Positions 17,156-25,893 of a stretch of 39,178 nucleotides of DNA are shown here, one piece after another (position 1 is the first letter of the stretch; the number at the start of each line of letters is the position of its first letter). Source of the stretch: a virus; the IMG/VR virus record IMGVR_UViG_3300002161_000006, positions 1 through 39,178 of that record; one strand, 5' to 3'. Position numbers and translations under genes: made by a program. Under the pieces are notes generated by a model. The model worked only from the letters and a program-made list of their open reading frames with translations. It was not told the DNA's origin and made no database searches.

Positions 17156-18244
17156 AAACTTGTGCTCGAGAACGTGCTTGTTATACCACTCGCGCAAGTT
17201 AATCTCCTTACCGTCCATCGCTCGCATGATCAATCCAAACAGGCGATGACCTTTTGCTGCTAGTGCTGCCTCCTTCTTTGTTTTACCAACAAGCTTTGCG
17301 TGCTCTGCCTCTACTTCAGCTTGTAGCTCTGCCAAATCTGCAAGGACAATGTTATTGATGCGTCGAACTGGCGTTGGATCCTTATCAACCAGTGCAAACT
17401 GGCCAATCAAGTCATCGATCTTATCATCAAGGGCCAAGCGTGCTACATCACGCTCACGTAGGAATACAATGGTCCTGTGCAGGTCGCAGTACCACTTCGT
17501 CTTCAACTTAACCATGTCGCCACTCTCAAACTGGATTACCCAGCCCTCAAAGTTCTGTGTAGTAAGTGCGGCGCTCTTTAGTTTCTCCCAGGAAACATTT
17601 CCACCCTCAAGAAAGTCAGACATGAAGTTCTTAACAAGCGGGAACGGGCAGCCACGAGCAGAAAGTTCTGCCTCAGTGAGGTATCTTCCTGAATTATTCT
17701 CACGAATATGTAGTAGCGTAAGTTCATCTGAATTATATCGCAACACTATTGGAAAACGTGGAGAAGTTACCTCAAAGGTTGGAGTCAAGTTTTGATTGAG
17801 AATGTCTTGAATCCATTCCTTGCACCCTGGAGTAGATGCGATGGAATCGGCAAGTGTCGCTTCATTTGTATGAAATGACTTCTTTGTCTTGAACTTGAAA
17901 CCTCCACCTACAAGTGGAACTGGTACCACCATAGAGCCGTCCCGCTTCTCCATGATGCGCGTTACCTTAGACCAGTTAATGTTTTCAGGCAGAGTGCTTT
18001 CACGCTCGCCAACATTGAAGAACTTATGCAGGTGCCGAGAAACTATTTTTCCATCTTTGCCAAAGGTAATACCTCGGCACTCACGCTCAATACTCTCATT
18101 CTCACCAGAAAATACATCATCGTCCTGCAGCATGTAGCAGATAACAGTTAGACCGAATTCTTCATCGGCTTTTACGCGTATCTGGGGGACGTGCTGAATA
18201 AACTTGGTGACATCTGAAATGTCACAAATAACTGGAAAAGGCAT
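17105..18244 (-). CDS. rnlA: T4 Rnl1-type RNA ligase (379 aa)
   Basis: Motif I is KRDGS with the nucleotidyl lysine K100 (T4 Rnl1: K99). RECRGITF at 54-61 is the usual upstream block, EVTSPRF is near motif IIIa, EGWVIQF (233-239) is motif IV and VKLKTKWY (245-252) motif V. Total length 379 is close to 374 of T4 Rnl1. The C-terminal part from about 260 is helical and corresponds to the tRNA-directed domain of Rnl1, which repairs tRNA cut by host anticodon nucleases together with Pnkp. It is downstream of a small membrane-protein gene and has no late promoter directly in front. The C-terminal 104 residues have a second copy in 15717-16121. Confidence 0.93.
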   Translation of the reverse strand: MPFPVICDISDVTKFIQHVPQIRVKADEEFGLTVICYMLQDDDVFSGENESIERECRGITFGKDGKIVSRHLHKFFNVGERESTLPENINWSKVTRIMEKRDGSMVVPVPLVGGGFKFKTKKSFHTNEATLADSIASTPGCKEWIQDILNQNLTPTFEVTSPRFPIVLRYNSDELTLLHIRENNSGRYLTEAELSARGCPFPLVKNFMSDFLEGGNVSWEKLKSAALTTQNFEGWVIQFESGDMVKLKTKWYCDLHRTIVFLRERDVARLALDDKIDDLIGQFALVDKDPTPVRRINNIVLADLAELQAEVEAEHAKLVGKTKKEAALAAKGHRLFGLIMRAMDGKEINLREWYNKHVLEHKFSLAVLDAGEQLIDGDI

Positions 18245-18250
18245 AGAGAT

Positions 18251-18403
18251 TTATGCTAGAAAATGGAGTGCAATAGTTAGGGCGGCATTTGCTACAAATG
18301 AAACAGCCAACCAAATACGAAGTTTTTTGATTTGATCTGTCTGCTTAGCATCAATTGCATCTACTTGTGACTTTGTAATTGATTCGCTGCTGTAACTTTT
18401 CAT
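18251..18403 (-). CDS. Small membrane protein (50 aa)
   Basis: Minus-strand frame MKSYSSESITKSQVDAIDAK, followed by a basic patch (KKLR) and a C-terminal transmembrane helix (IWLAVSFVANAALTIALHFL, about 30-49). A hydrophilic N-terminus of about 28 residues with Q/D heptads could form a short coiled coil; topology would be C-tail-anchored. ATG at 18401-18403 with GAGAAG upstream; the stop is 6 bases before the RNA-ligase ATG, so they may be co-translated. Function unknown. Confidence 0.7.
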   Translation of the reverse strand: MKSYSSESITKSQVDAIDAKQTDQIKKLRIWLAVSFVANAALTIALHFLA

Positions 18404-18410
18404 ATGCTTC

Positions 18411-19271
18411 TCACTCGTATATGATTTCACCCTTCACCAGTGTAGTTGGAAGTTCATGCTTTATCTCAACTACTGGTGCAACTTGTTTTTTCTTAGGAGA
18501 CTTTTGAGGAAGTGCTTCCTCTTTCTTCTCAGCAATTTTAACAACATCCCCAAACTTTAGTCCTATATTTGCAGGTTGAACCTCTGTTGGATCTGGTAAA
18601 GGAGTTTTAATTGGGGCAAATTTCTTCTTTGGTTCTTTTTCTGCTACGGTCTTAAGATTTTCAAGGACCTTCTTTGGCTTAGTATTGATTTCATCAACTA
18701 TTGATTTTGTTTCTTTGGATTGTTCATTTGAAGGTGGAGCAGTATCTTCAAATGAGAACATAAATTTCTTTACAACCGGCTTTTCGGGAGATTTTGCAAG
18801 TGAAATGCTTGGTACTTCTTTTTCTACTGGCGGAACTACAGCAGACTTAATATCTGTAGGAGATAAAACCGATGTCATTGATGGAGCAGAAATAGTGTGC
18901 GCATCACTTGGCAGTTCAGGAGCAAATTGTACTACCTCAGGTGGTGGTTCAGCAGCAATAGCCTGATCTTCTGGTTCAACTGTTTGAACTGGCGCTGCCT
19001 CTTCCTGGCGTGCTACAGTAACCTTCTTAACTAACGGCGTAAAAAGTCTGTTGTTAAGAACAACTTCAACTTTTAGATCATAGTCGCCTGCAGGAAGAGA
19101 TTCAGGAACTGCAACTTTTGCTGACCAGGTATCTGCACTCTTTGATGCGGTAAATGAAAAATTTGATGTAAGTGGATAACCACCAAGAACGAGCCTTACC
19201 ATAGGCTCAATTGATGTACCCATTACATTGACCTTGAAGGTTACGAGGTGTTCTTGTCCGGCTATTAACAT
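18411..19271 (-). CDS. Ig-like N-terminal domain with long disordered tail; probable virion protein (286 aa)
   Basis: Residues 1-88 form a beta-sandwich-like sequence (MLIAGQEHLVTFKVNVMGTS, then WSAKVAVPESLPAGDYDLKV). Its layout is like Ig-like domains of T4-like virion proteins: strands ending with PAGDYD-KVEV-LN-R-F-P. From about 90 to the end it is rich in P, E, K and S (for example PSNEQSKETKSIVDEI, KKKFAPIKTPLPDPTEV), so mostly disordered. A structural or internal-core role is likely, but I cannot name a T4 counterpart. ATG at 19269-19271 lacks a good Shine-Dalgarno; 3 bases separate it from 19275-19703, which suggests coupling. Confidence 0.68.
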   Translation of the reverse strand: MLIAGQEHLVTFKVNVMGTSIEPMVRLVLGGYPLTSNFSFTASKSADTWSAKVAVPESLPAGDYDLKVEVVLNNRLFTPLVKKVTVARQEEAAPVQTVEPEDQAIAAEPPPEVVQFAPELPSDAHTISAPSMTSVLSPTDIKSAVVPPVEKEVPSISLAKSPEKPVVKKFMFSFEDTAPPSNEQSKETKSIVDEINTKPKKVLENLKTVAEKEPKKKFAPIKTPLPDPTEVQPANIGLKFGDVVKIAEKKEEALPQKSPKKKQVAPVVEIKHELPTTLVKGEIIYE

Positions 19272-19274
19272 AGT

Positions 19275-19703
19275 TTATATCTCAAATTCAGTAATATTTA
19301 CGCTGATTTCTGGTTCTTCAAGTTTCCATGGAGGAACAATTTTTAGTTCTTCTGCAGAAACTTGTAGTTTTCCACCAGCGAGTCCAATTGCAAGATCAAA
19401 TGCAGCGACGAAAGTGCTTTGCACCGCTGCTTCAAGTTGCTGTGTTCCAACTTCACCAAGCAATTCTGCAGTTACAGTAATAAACGGCTGCTCAAACTGA
19501 AGTTGATGTGGTTCAAGATCATCGATTACGTGCTGAACCAGATCGGGACGAAGTTTGACGAACTGCTGACTTATCGATGAATTGTTTGTTCCGAGGAACT
19601 GCGTGTATTTGTCACGAATTAAGTTGTCAATAACAATTGCCCTGCGATTAGCGCAGAAGGCATTTATTGAAGACGTATTAATCGTGCAAAAATTTATACT
19701 CAC
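19275..19703 (-). CDS. Probable virion-associated protein (142 aa), GTG start
   Basis: GTG at 19701-19703 with AAGGAA upstream. N-terminus MSINFCTINTSSINAFCANR, then IRDKYTQFLG, LRPDLVQHVIDDLEPHQLQF, EQPFITVTAELL and a C-terminus ending ISVNITEFEI. A CCTAAATA late promoter lies 24 bases before it, so it is late and probably co-transcribed with 18411-19271. Fold unknown. Confidence 0.7.
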   Translation of the reverse strand: MSINFCTINTSSINAFCANRRAIVIDNLIRDKYTQFLGTNNSSISQQFVKLRPDLVQHVIDDLEPHQLQFEQPFITVTAELLGEVGTQQLEAAVQSTFVAAFDLAIGLAGGKLQVSAEELKIVPPWKLEEPEISVNITEFEI

Positions 19704-19726
19704 ACTATTCCTTTAAATCTATTCCT

Positions 19727-19734
19727 TATTTAGG
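19727..19734 (-). promoter_or_regulatory. Late promoter-like CCTAAATA
   Basis: Minus strand, 24 bases before the GTG of 19275-19703, in the 36-base gap behind the fibre operon. Confidence 0.6.
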
Positions 19735-19739
19735 AAGAT

Positions 19740-20252
19740 TTAACCTGGAAATGTAGCTGGCCAGTTTGAAGAGAAGTCATAGTTTGTAGGATCAGCAGAT
19801 GCCAGCATTGCTGCCTTATGCTGCTCAGCAGCAGTAAATGCCTGGATGTCGTGGGCTGCGATTGAATTAAAAATTTCAACCGCCAGGGCTGGTGTCATCT
19901 GGGTGAATGAATTGTCCATTGTCTTCCACATAATTCCTGATGGCATATTTGCACCCATCATTACAAGACCCAACTGCTGAATTCTGGATGTTGAATCAGA
20001 ATCAAACCACTTATTCACTGAAGCAATAAGCACACCACCACTTTGAACCTTTGAGCGCTTCTGCTTAATTTCCTGCCAGACGCGCTCCTTGGTCATATCA
20101 ACACCAGCAGCATCCAGAGTTGCCTTATCAGGTAAGGTGCCTTCCTGAGCGCGCAGGTTGTCGTAGTTCTGTGGAGAACCTTCGCTGTACGCAGAAACTG
20201 CTTGAAACTTTTCTGCGATGATCTCTAGGTAGTTTGGAAGTTGTACGCTCAT
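19740..20252 (-). CDS. DUF4376 tail-fibre-associated protein (170 aa)
   Basis: RVWQEIKQKRSKVQSGGVLI (about 57-76), WFDSDSTSRIQQLGLVMMGA, WKTMDNSFTQMTPALAVEIF and a C-terminus YDFSSNWPATFPG are all hallmarks of the DUF4376 domain, found in tail-fibre and fibre-assembly proteins. The N-terminal 50 residues (MSVQLPNYLEIIAEKFQAVS) are specific for this protein. Its ATG overlaps the stop of the long fibre gene (TAATG), so the two are translated together. A fibre tip, cap or chaperone role is likely. Confidence 0.85.
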   Translation of the reverse strand: MSVQLPNYLEIIAEKFQAVSAYSEGSPQNYDNLRAQEGTLPDKATLDAAGVDMTKERVWQEIKQKRSKVQSGGVLIASVNKWFDSDSTSRIQQLGLVMMGANMPSGIMWKTMDNSFTQMTPALAVEIFNSIAAHDIQAFTAAEQHKAAMLASADPTNYDFSSNWPATFPG

Positions 20253-23200
20253 TATCCGATCTCTGTAATTTCGTATGAAGAAACAAGTGTTCCACCTAGG
20301 TCATTTCCGGCGTTGGTAAGGTTAATGTACCACGTTCCACCGCCGCCACCAATACCTGCTCGCATTGAATAGGTGACTGGTGCTGTTGTTGCTGGTGAAT
20401 CGGAAACTGCCAGGCAGAGAGTTGTTGGGCGACCACCGCCTGTTGCGAAGAACACCGCTGAACCAATGTTTAGAGTTCCTCTGAACAATGAACAGATAAC
20501 AATTCTGTTTGAGGTGCTGACGTCAACGGTAAATGGCACAGTAAACTTAAATGTAGAAGCAACAGAAGATGGCGTAATCGTTCTTGACCAGATCTGCGTA
20601 CCTTCAGTATCAAGCGGAGCAGTATTGTCCCAAGGAATTGCTGTATTACCAGACGTACCAGGAATTGCGCCTGTGTAGATTGCAAGGTAGCCTGAGCCAC
20701 CGGGAGAAGTTAGACCAATTTCATACCAACCACCATTTTGATAAACTTCAGTTGCACCAAGCGTGGTGTTGTAGCGAATTGTTCCATTTGTTGGCGTTGC
20801 TGGGCGCTCAGCAGATGATCCAGTCGAAAGAACCATACCAGCGGTTCCTGGGAAGATAGGATTGTCTGCAATTGAGATGACCGGATTACCTGCAACACCA
20901 TTGCCATTAGTGATGGTAATCTGACTTGTTGTTCCGGTAATTGTTCTTCCAACAAAGGTATCTGGTGCAGTCTGTGTAAGAATACCGTTGGTGTTGTATG
21001 CTGCTAGCGCGGTGAGAGTGCTATCAATTGGCTGGAAGGCAGATGAACTTAGCCCGTCAAGTAAATCTGCATTCAAACCGGTAACTAACTGTCCTTGTGC
21101 ATTTGTACCAAGGAGGAATGGTGCACTTGCAGAAGTTGGATTAAAAGTATGTACTGCTGTAATTGTTCTGTTCTCAGTAGTATGAACATACTGCGGATGG
21201 TCATCATCTCCAAGACCAGAAAGTTCCCCGTGGTCAGACACACTTGTAAATGCTACGTTTGAAACCTTTACAGAGCGATAATCATCAACGTTTACCAACC
21301 TTGCTTTTATGTCATTGGAGTATGTTGAACTCGTCTGGTAGATCAAGCGGTACAGCAGTTTAAATTCTGTTTCTGGGAACCCGGTGAAGTTAAGTGCTGC
21401 TACTGTATTATTATTTTTAGCATTGTCCAGCGTCGTATCCTGACGCTGACCCATAAATGAAACAACAGGAACGCGAACATCATTTGTTGCAAATACCCAG
21501 GCAGCAACATAATTGCCCTCTGTCGCTTCTGTTACTGTCCAGTTGCCGCCATTTAGGTCATTAAAACCTGCCCTATTTGTTACCAATTCAACTGGGAAAC
21601 TTGTCAAGTTTCCACTAACCCAAACGCCACCAGTTCCGCTCTTTCTGAGTATCTTGAGACTTACTGCTGGTGTAAGTACCTGCTCAAAAAAGTTTGTTGG
21701 CGTGGCGCTGTGGGTAATTGTTGACCTGATGTCTTCGTCGCTGATAATACCATTCGTGAGACTGAATGTGGCATCTGAGTTGCTGTTTCCAGTTCCAGTT
21801 TCCGTAAAGTTTCCAATATCAAACCCACCGAGAAGTTGTGTTCCAAATGCTCTGTGCAGGTAAGAGTGTGTAGCACCATCCATTGTGATGCCGTGACGCT
21901 CTTCAGCAAAAACTGTTGACTTGGAATTTATTGCATCCCAATAAACATATGAGGTATAAGCAAAATTTTGGAAATCTGGAACAGTTGCTTGTGTTAGCGT
22001 ACCTGCAGCATCAAACTGAATAAAGTAGGCACCTGACGTATTTGGAAGTTGAATGCTGTCAGATGTTGTCTTTACAACTCTAACACCTTTTACATAGTAA
22101 ACATATGAACCGCTTACGGGAGCAATTGTAAAAGTACGTGTTGCATCATCAAAGCTAATTGTTGATTGCGTTCTATTGACGTGACCTGTTGGCTCAGCCT
22201 CTTCGCCCATAATGAGTGAACTCTTGAAGAACACCCACTGTGTGCCATCAAACATTTCAAGGTTGTCAGTGTCTAGATTTACTCTTAGGTCGCCTTCAAC
22301 AGGAGAACCAGGTCTCTCAGCAGAAGTTCCACCAGGTATCTTTACTGATTCGGTTCCAGGAAGAACTGGATTACTTGCAATTGCAATGGTAGGATTTCCA
22401 CTAATTCCGTCAGCATTCGTTACTGAAATTTGGTCAGTCGTACCTAGTATTTCTCTAGTTGCCCAAGTGTCCGCCGCAGTTCTCACTGCAATACCTGTTC
22501 CAGACAGAGATTCAACTGCAGCAAGGTCCCCTGTTAAGGAGAATGTTGGATTGCCTGCAACGCCATTGGCATTTGTGATGCTGATTCCACCAGTGGGTGC
22601 AACAAGCTCTCGTAACTGCCAGGTGTTAGCACCTGTGCGTGCTGCTATACCACCGCTGGCTAGTGCTTCAAGCGCTGCCAAATCATCAGACAGCGTGAAC
22701 GTTAAAGTTCCAGCAGAAGTGATTGGTGACCCTGAAATTGTGAAGCCTGCTGCAGGCGCTGTGGCTGCTACAGATGTTACTGTGCCAGATCCAGCAGGAG
22801 CAGCAGAGTTAATCCACTGTGTTCCGTCATACTGAAGCATTTGACCTGGCCCCGGAGAAACAATGCTTACATCGCCAAGGTCTGTTAAATCGTAATCGCC
22901 TTCTAGCGCTGTTACAGCACCTGTTCTTCCAAAAACTGAAGTAACAGGGAAATTAATATTTGCTTCAACTATATCAATAGTTGGATTACCAGCAACACCA
23001 TCACCATTCGTGACTGAAATTTTGTTAGAGCCGCCAGTAATAGAGCGAGTTGTAGAAGTGCCTACACCTGTGATTGTGTAGATGCCTGTAGTTGTTGTAT
23101 TTGCTAGCGCAGTTAGATCGCTATCAACTGGCTGAAAATCTGCTGCGTGCTGACCATCAAGCAAATCAGCATTCAACCCAGTAACTAACTGTGTCTGAGC

Positions 23201-24688
23201 ATTTGTTCCAAGCACAAATGGGGCAGCAGCTGCAGTAGGTGAGAATGAATGCTGAGCAGTGATAGTGCGCGGATTAGACGTGTGAACATATTGTGGATGG
23301 TCATCATCAGTTAATCCATCTAGTACGCCGTGGTCAACTATGTTAGGTGTTGATACCTGTATGATTGACAGCGTGCGATTGTCTTGAATGTCTCGAAGCG
23401 CTGCCTTTACACTATTTGAGAATGCATCTCTAACTTCAAAGATGAGACGATAGAGAGGTCTCATCTCCTTGAATGGCAAGTTTGATAGGTCAAGGGTATC
23501 CCACGTATTACCGCGCTGTGCCTGCTCGAGGCTGCTATCTTCTCTCTGACCAAGGATAAACATCACTGGTTCAGAAACATCATTTGTTGCAACTACCCAA
23601 GCTGCAACGTAGTTGTTATTCCCAGAATCAGGAGTTGTCCAGGTGCCACCAGTATTCAAATTATATGTGGGGCGCGCGGTTCCAAACTTTAAAGGAAAGG
23701 AAGTTGCGGTATCTCTATACCATGCTCCACCAACGCCAGTGCGGTAGATAGCAGGAATTTTTGCTGGAATAGCAAGATCTTGTTCAAAATTTGCAGTAGG
23801 AGTGGCTGTTGCAACAACCTCGATCTTGATGTCCTCATCAAAGATAGTTCCACTGGTGACTGCGATTTGTGCATCAGCACCGGCGCTACCACCACCAACA
23901 AGTGTGAAGTCGGAAATTGTAAATCCACTGCCATATTGCGCACCACGGGTTATATGCAAGTACTCGTGCGTCTGCCAGTCCATCGTGATGCCATGGCGTT
24001 CATCGCCAAACAGCGTTGCTTTTTGCTGCACAGAGTTCCAGTAGATAATTGCTACAGGAACGTCATTTTCTAAGTTGAAAAAATTCGTACTGCTCTGCAA
24101 AGAGGCAGAGGAGTTATAGTAAATGAAGTAGAGATTAGTAGTATCTGGTATGACTACACTCTCAGTAATTGTTTTTGTTATCTTTGCGCCCTTGTAATAG
24201 TACTCAAACTGAGTAGCAACGGGGGCAATTGAAAATGTGCGAGTTGCTGGAACAAATGAAATTTGACTTTCAGCGCGATCAATAAATCCTGTAGGTTCGC
24301 TGGTATCAAGTTGAACTGCAACTGTTTGGTCAGGTGCCCATTTAACTCCCTCAGGAGCAGTAGCATCTGCCATCAAAACATACCTGTCAGCACCTACAGC
24401 AAGCCTGACGTTGCCTGTTGCAGTTCTGACAATTAAATCACCTTTTGTTGTTGTGGGTGCAAGCCCATCAAATGTGACGTCAGACTGGCGCAGCACGAAC
24501 TGCCACTCAGCATCTGCTGCGCCAGTCTTTACGTATAATGAACCATCGGTCCTGATAAACAGGGAACCAATGGGAGCCGCTTCTCCTGGAGATGCAGAAG
24601 GATCTCCACTTCCCGTGAAAATACCCGTCTGCGTCTCGTCAAACGCCAGTCCGTCTTCAATTACGAATGCTGCGTTAATATCTGCCAC
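20252..24688 (-). CDS. Long tail fibre with large internal duplication (1478 aa), GTG start
   Basis: GTG at 24686-24688 behind GAGGAG. Residues 1-130 include short fibre-type stretches (GSLFIRTDGSLYVKTGAADA). Two homologous blocks follow at about 131-575 and 832-1275, each starting EPTG--[DN]R and containing ERHGITMD, NYVAAWV-ATNDV, DDDHPQYVHT, LVTGLNADLLDG and NG-GVAGNP. The part between (576-830) has shorter fibre repeats with a GVAGNPT or GISGNPT pattern. The C-terminus (about 1330-1478) is a separate glycine-rich domain, probably the receptor-binding tip. DHPQY-HT and NADLLDG are common in phage fibres. It is followed by the DUF4376 gene. Confidence 0.88.
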   Translation of the reverse strand: MADINAAFVIEDGLAFDETQTGIFTGSGDPSASPGEAAPIGSLFIRTDGSLYVKTGAADAEWQFVLRQSDVTFDGLAPTTTKGDLIVRTATGNVRLAVGADRYVLMADATAPEGVKWAPDQTVAVQLDTSEPTGFIDRAESQISFVPATRTFSIAPVATQFEYYYKGAKITKTITESVVIPDTTNLYFIYYNSSASLQSSTNFFNLENDVPVAIIYWNSVQQKATLFGDERHGITMDWQTHEYLHITRGAQYGSGFTISDFTLVGGGSAGADAQIAVTSGTIFDEDIKIEVVATATPTANFEQDLAIPAKIPAIYRTGVGGAWYRDTATSFPLKFGTARPTYNLNTGGTWTTPDSGNNNYVAAWVVATNDVSEPVMFILGQREDSSLEQAQRGNTWDTLDLSNLPFKEMRPLYRLIFEVRDAFSNSVKAALRDIQDNRTLSIIQVSTPNIVDHGVLDGLTDDDHPQYVHTSNPRTITAQHSFSPTAAAAPFVLGTNAQTQLVTGLNADLLDGQHAADFQPVDSDLTALANTTTTGIYTITGVGTSTTRSITGGSNKISVTNGDGVAGNPTIDIVEANINFPVTSVFGRTGAVTALEGDYDLTDLGDVSIVSPGPGQMLQYDGTQWINSAAPAGSGTVTSVAATAPAAGFTISGSPITSAGTLTFTLSDDLAALEALASGGIAARTGANTWQLRELVAPTGGISITNANGVAGNPTFSLTGDLAAVESLSGTGIAVRTAADTWATREILGTTDQISVTNADGISGNPTIAIASNPVLPGTESVKIPGGTSAERPGSPVEGDLRVNLDTDNLEMFDGTQWVFFKSSLIMGEEAEPTGHVNRTQSTISFDDATRTFTIAPVSGSYVYYVKGVRVVKTTSDSIQLPNTSGAYFIQFDAAGTLTQATVPDFQNFAYTSYVYWDAINSKSTVFAEERHGITMDGATHSYLHRAFGTQLLGGFDIGNFTETGTGNSNSDATFSLTNGIISDEDIRSTITHSATPTNFFEQVLTPAVSLKILRKSGTGGVWVSGNLTSFPVELVTNRAGFNDLNGGNWTVTEATEGNYVAAWVFATNDVRVPVVSFMGQRQDTTLDNAKNNNTVAALNFTGFPETEFKLLYRLIYQTSSTYSNDIKARLVNVDDYRSVKVSNVAFTSVSDHGELSGLGDDDHPQYVHTTENRTITAVHTFNPTSASAPFLLGTNAQGQLVTGLNADLLDGLSSSAFQPIDSTLTALAAYNTNGILTQTAPDTFVGRTITGTTSQITITNGNGVAGNPVISIADNPIFPGTAGMVLSTGSSAERPATPTNGTIRYNTTLGATEVYQNGGWYEIGLTSPGGSGYLAIYTGAIPGTSGNTAIPWDNTAPLDTEGTQIWSRTITPSSVASTFKFTVPFTVDVSTSNRIVICSLFRGTLNIGSAVFFATGGGRPTTLCLAVSDSPATTAPVTYSMRAGIGGGGGTWYINLTNAGNDLGGTLVSSYEITEIG
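20864..22195 (-). repeat. Tail-fibre internal duplication, distal block (residues 832-1275)
   Basis: Protein-level copy of the block at 22964-24298. Anchor motifs lie 700 or 701 residues apart along the whole length (131/832, 452/1152, 561/1261), so almost no net insertion or deletion has built up, although many residues differ. Confidence 0.85.
22964..24298 (-). repeat. Tail-fibre internal duplication, proximal block (residues 131-575)
   Basis: First copy of the duplicated block, nearer to the virion-proximal end of the fibre. Confidence 0.85.
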
Positions 24689-24714
24689 TGCGGCTCCTCT
24701 TTAGTTGCTAAAAA

Positions 24715-25836
24715 TTACACGATTGCTGTTAAGCGCTTAGCCTTAACATCAACTGCAGAGGTTGATGTTACACGCAGGTTTAGAGTGTCTCCACCGGTAA
24801 GGGTGACAGAAACTGATAGACCTGTGATTGCGCCATTCAGACGTAGAACACCGAAGGTTGTATAGTCAGGTGATGTGCCGTTGTGTGTAGCAAATACCTT
24901 TCCAGCCCATACGCGTGTTGGTGTTCCAACTTCACGTACAAATACATCCCACTCAGTCACGACCGATGTTGAAGCATCAATTGTGGTAATGGTGGTTACG
25001 TTGGCAACATCAGTCTGCAGAGTTGTTTGAGCAAGAGCAGCGTCTAGGTCGCCGATGGCGGTTACTAGGCTGTCGCCGTCTGTTACGAAGTTATTGGAAG
25101 CATAGTCAGGTGTTGAAGCACCTGCTGTCTTACCAATGAAGGTGTTGGCATAACCGGCTTCGGCATCCAACTTACCAATTGCTACTGTGTGGCTGTCATT
25201 GTCGGTAACAATGTTCTCTGAGGAATAGTCTGGAAGAACTGCGCCTGCAGTTGGCTTACCAATGTAATCACGGATGTAGCCAATTTCAGCGTTGGCTGTA
25301 CCTGTTGTGATTGTAATCCAAGCAGAACCATTGTACTGCCAGGTGCTATCAGCAGCCGTACCTTCTTGTACGAATACTGTATCACCATCGCTCTCATTGT
25401 TGATGTCTTCTGCGAAGGTACCTAGCGCTTGATCATAGACATAAACGTTAGGACCATCACCACCGGAAATGCTTGCAAATAGAACGCGCTGACCATTTCC
25501 GATTGAAACACCATCTACCGTAACTGGGCTACCTGGGGTGCCAGTTGGGAGAGTGGTAGCAACCGTGTCAATAACGCGTACTGGCTCTCTCCAGGAAATA
25601 CCTGTGGTGAGAACAGTTTGGACATAACTTTGTGTTGCCTGTAGGCTCCACTTATCAATGCCAGAGCCAGCGGCTGTTTTTGTCCAAAACTCGCCATTTG
25701 CTTGGTTTGTGTAGTATGAACCAACACCAGCGGCATCGGTATCAGCTGTAGAGCCTGGTGCGCCAGTGCCGGAAAGGAACTGGACAGCATCATCGAGCTC
25801 TAGGCCTCGATAAATACGAAAGAAATCTTGTGACAT
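24715..25836 (-). CDS. Tail-fibre/structural protein (373 aa)
   Basis: MSQDFFRIYRGLELDDAVQF, then FLSGTGAPGSTADTDAAGVG and SYYTNQANGEFWTKTAAGSG, a pattern known from N-terminal parts of fibre-like proteins (short description of a virion particle adaptor). WREPVRVID and a run of degenerate repeats (PDYSSENIVTDNDSHTVAIG versus PDYASNNFVTDGDSLVTAIG, about 203-270) follow. The C-terminal part (about 290-373) is beta-rich. AAGGAGA precedes the ATG 25834-25836, and a CATAAATA late promoter lies 50 bases upstream. Probably another fibre segment or baseplate-fibre connector. Confidence 0.78.
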   Translation of the reverse strand: MSQDFFRIYRGLELDDAVQFLSGTGAPGSTADTDAAGVGSYYTNQANGEFWTKTAAGSGIDKWSLQATQSYVQTVLTTGISWREPVRVIDTVATTLPTGTPGSPVTVDGVSIGNGQRVLFASISGGDGPNVYVYDQALGTFAEDINNESDGDTVFVQEGTAADSTWQYNGSAWITITTGTANAEIGYIRDYIGKPTAGAVLPDYSSENIVTDNDSHTVAIGKLDAEAGYANTFIGKTAGASTPDYASNNFVTDGDSLVTAIGDLDAALAQTTLQTDVANVTTITTIDASTSVVTEWDVFVREVGTPTRVWAGKVFATHNGTSPDYTTFGVLRLNGAITGLSVSVTLTGGDTLNLRVTSTSAVDVKAKRLTAIV

Positions 25837-25885
25837 TTTGCTGTCTCCTTAAGTTTATTGTTACATCACTTGACGTGACTTCATT

Positions 25886-25893
25886 TATTTATG
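25886..25893 (-). promoter_or_regulatory. Late promoter CATAAATA
   Basis: Minus strand, about 50 bases before the start of 24715-25836, and overlapping the stop of 25889-26563. Confidence 0.7.

Noticed and set aside
22212-22835. Plus-strand frame of 207 codons opposite the long tail fibre
   Set aside because: It is a shadow of the fibre gene; repeats rich in Thr, Ala and Gly codons leave the antisense frame open. No promoter or ribosome-binding site.
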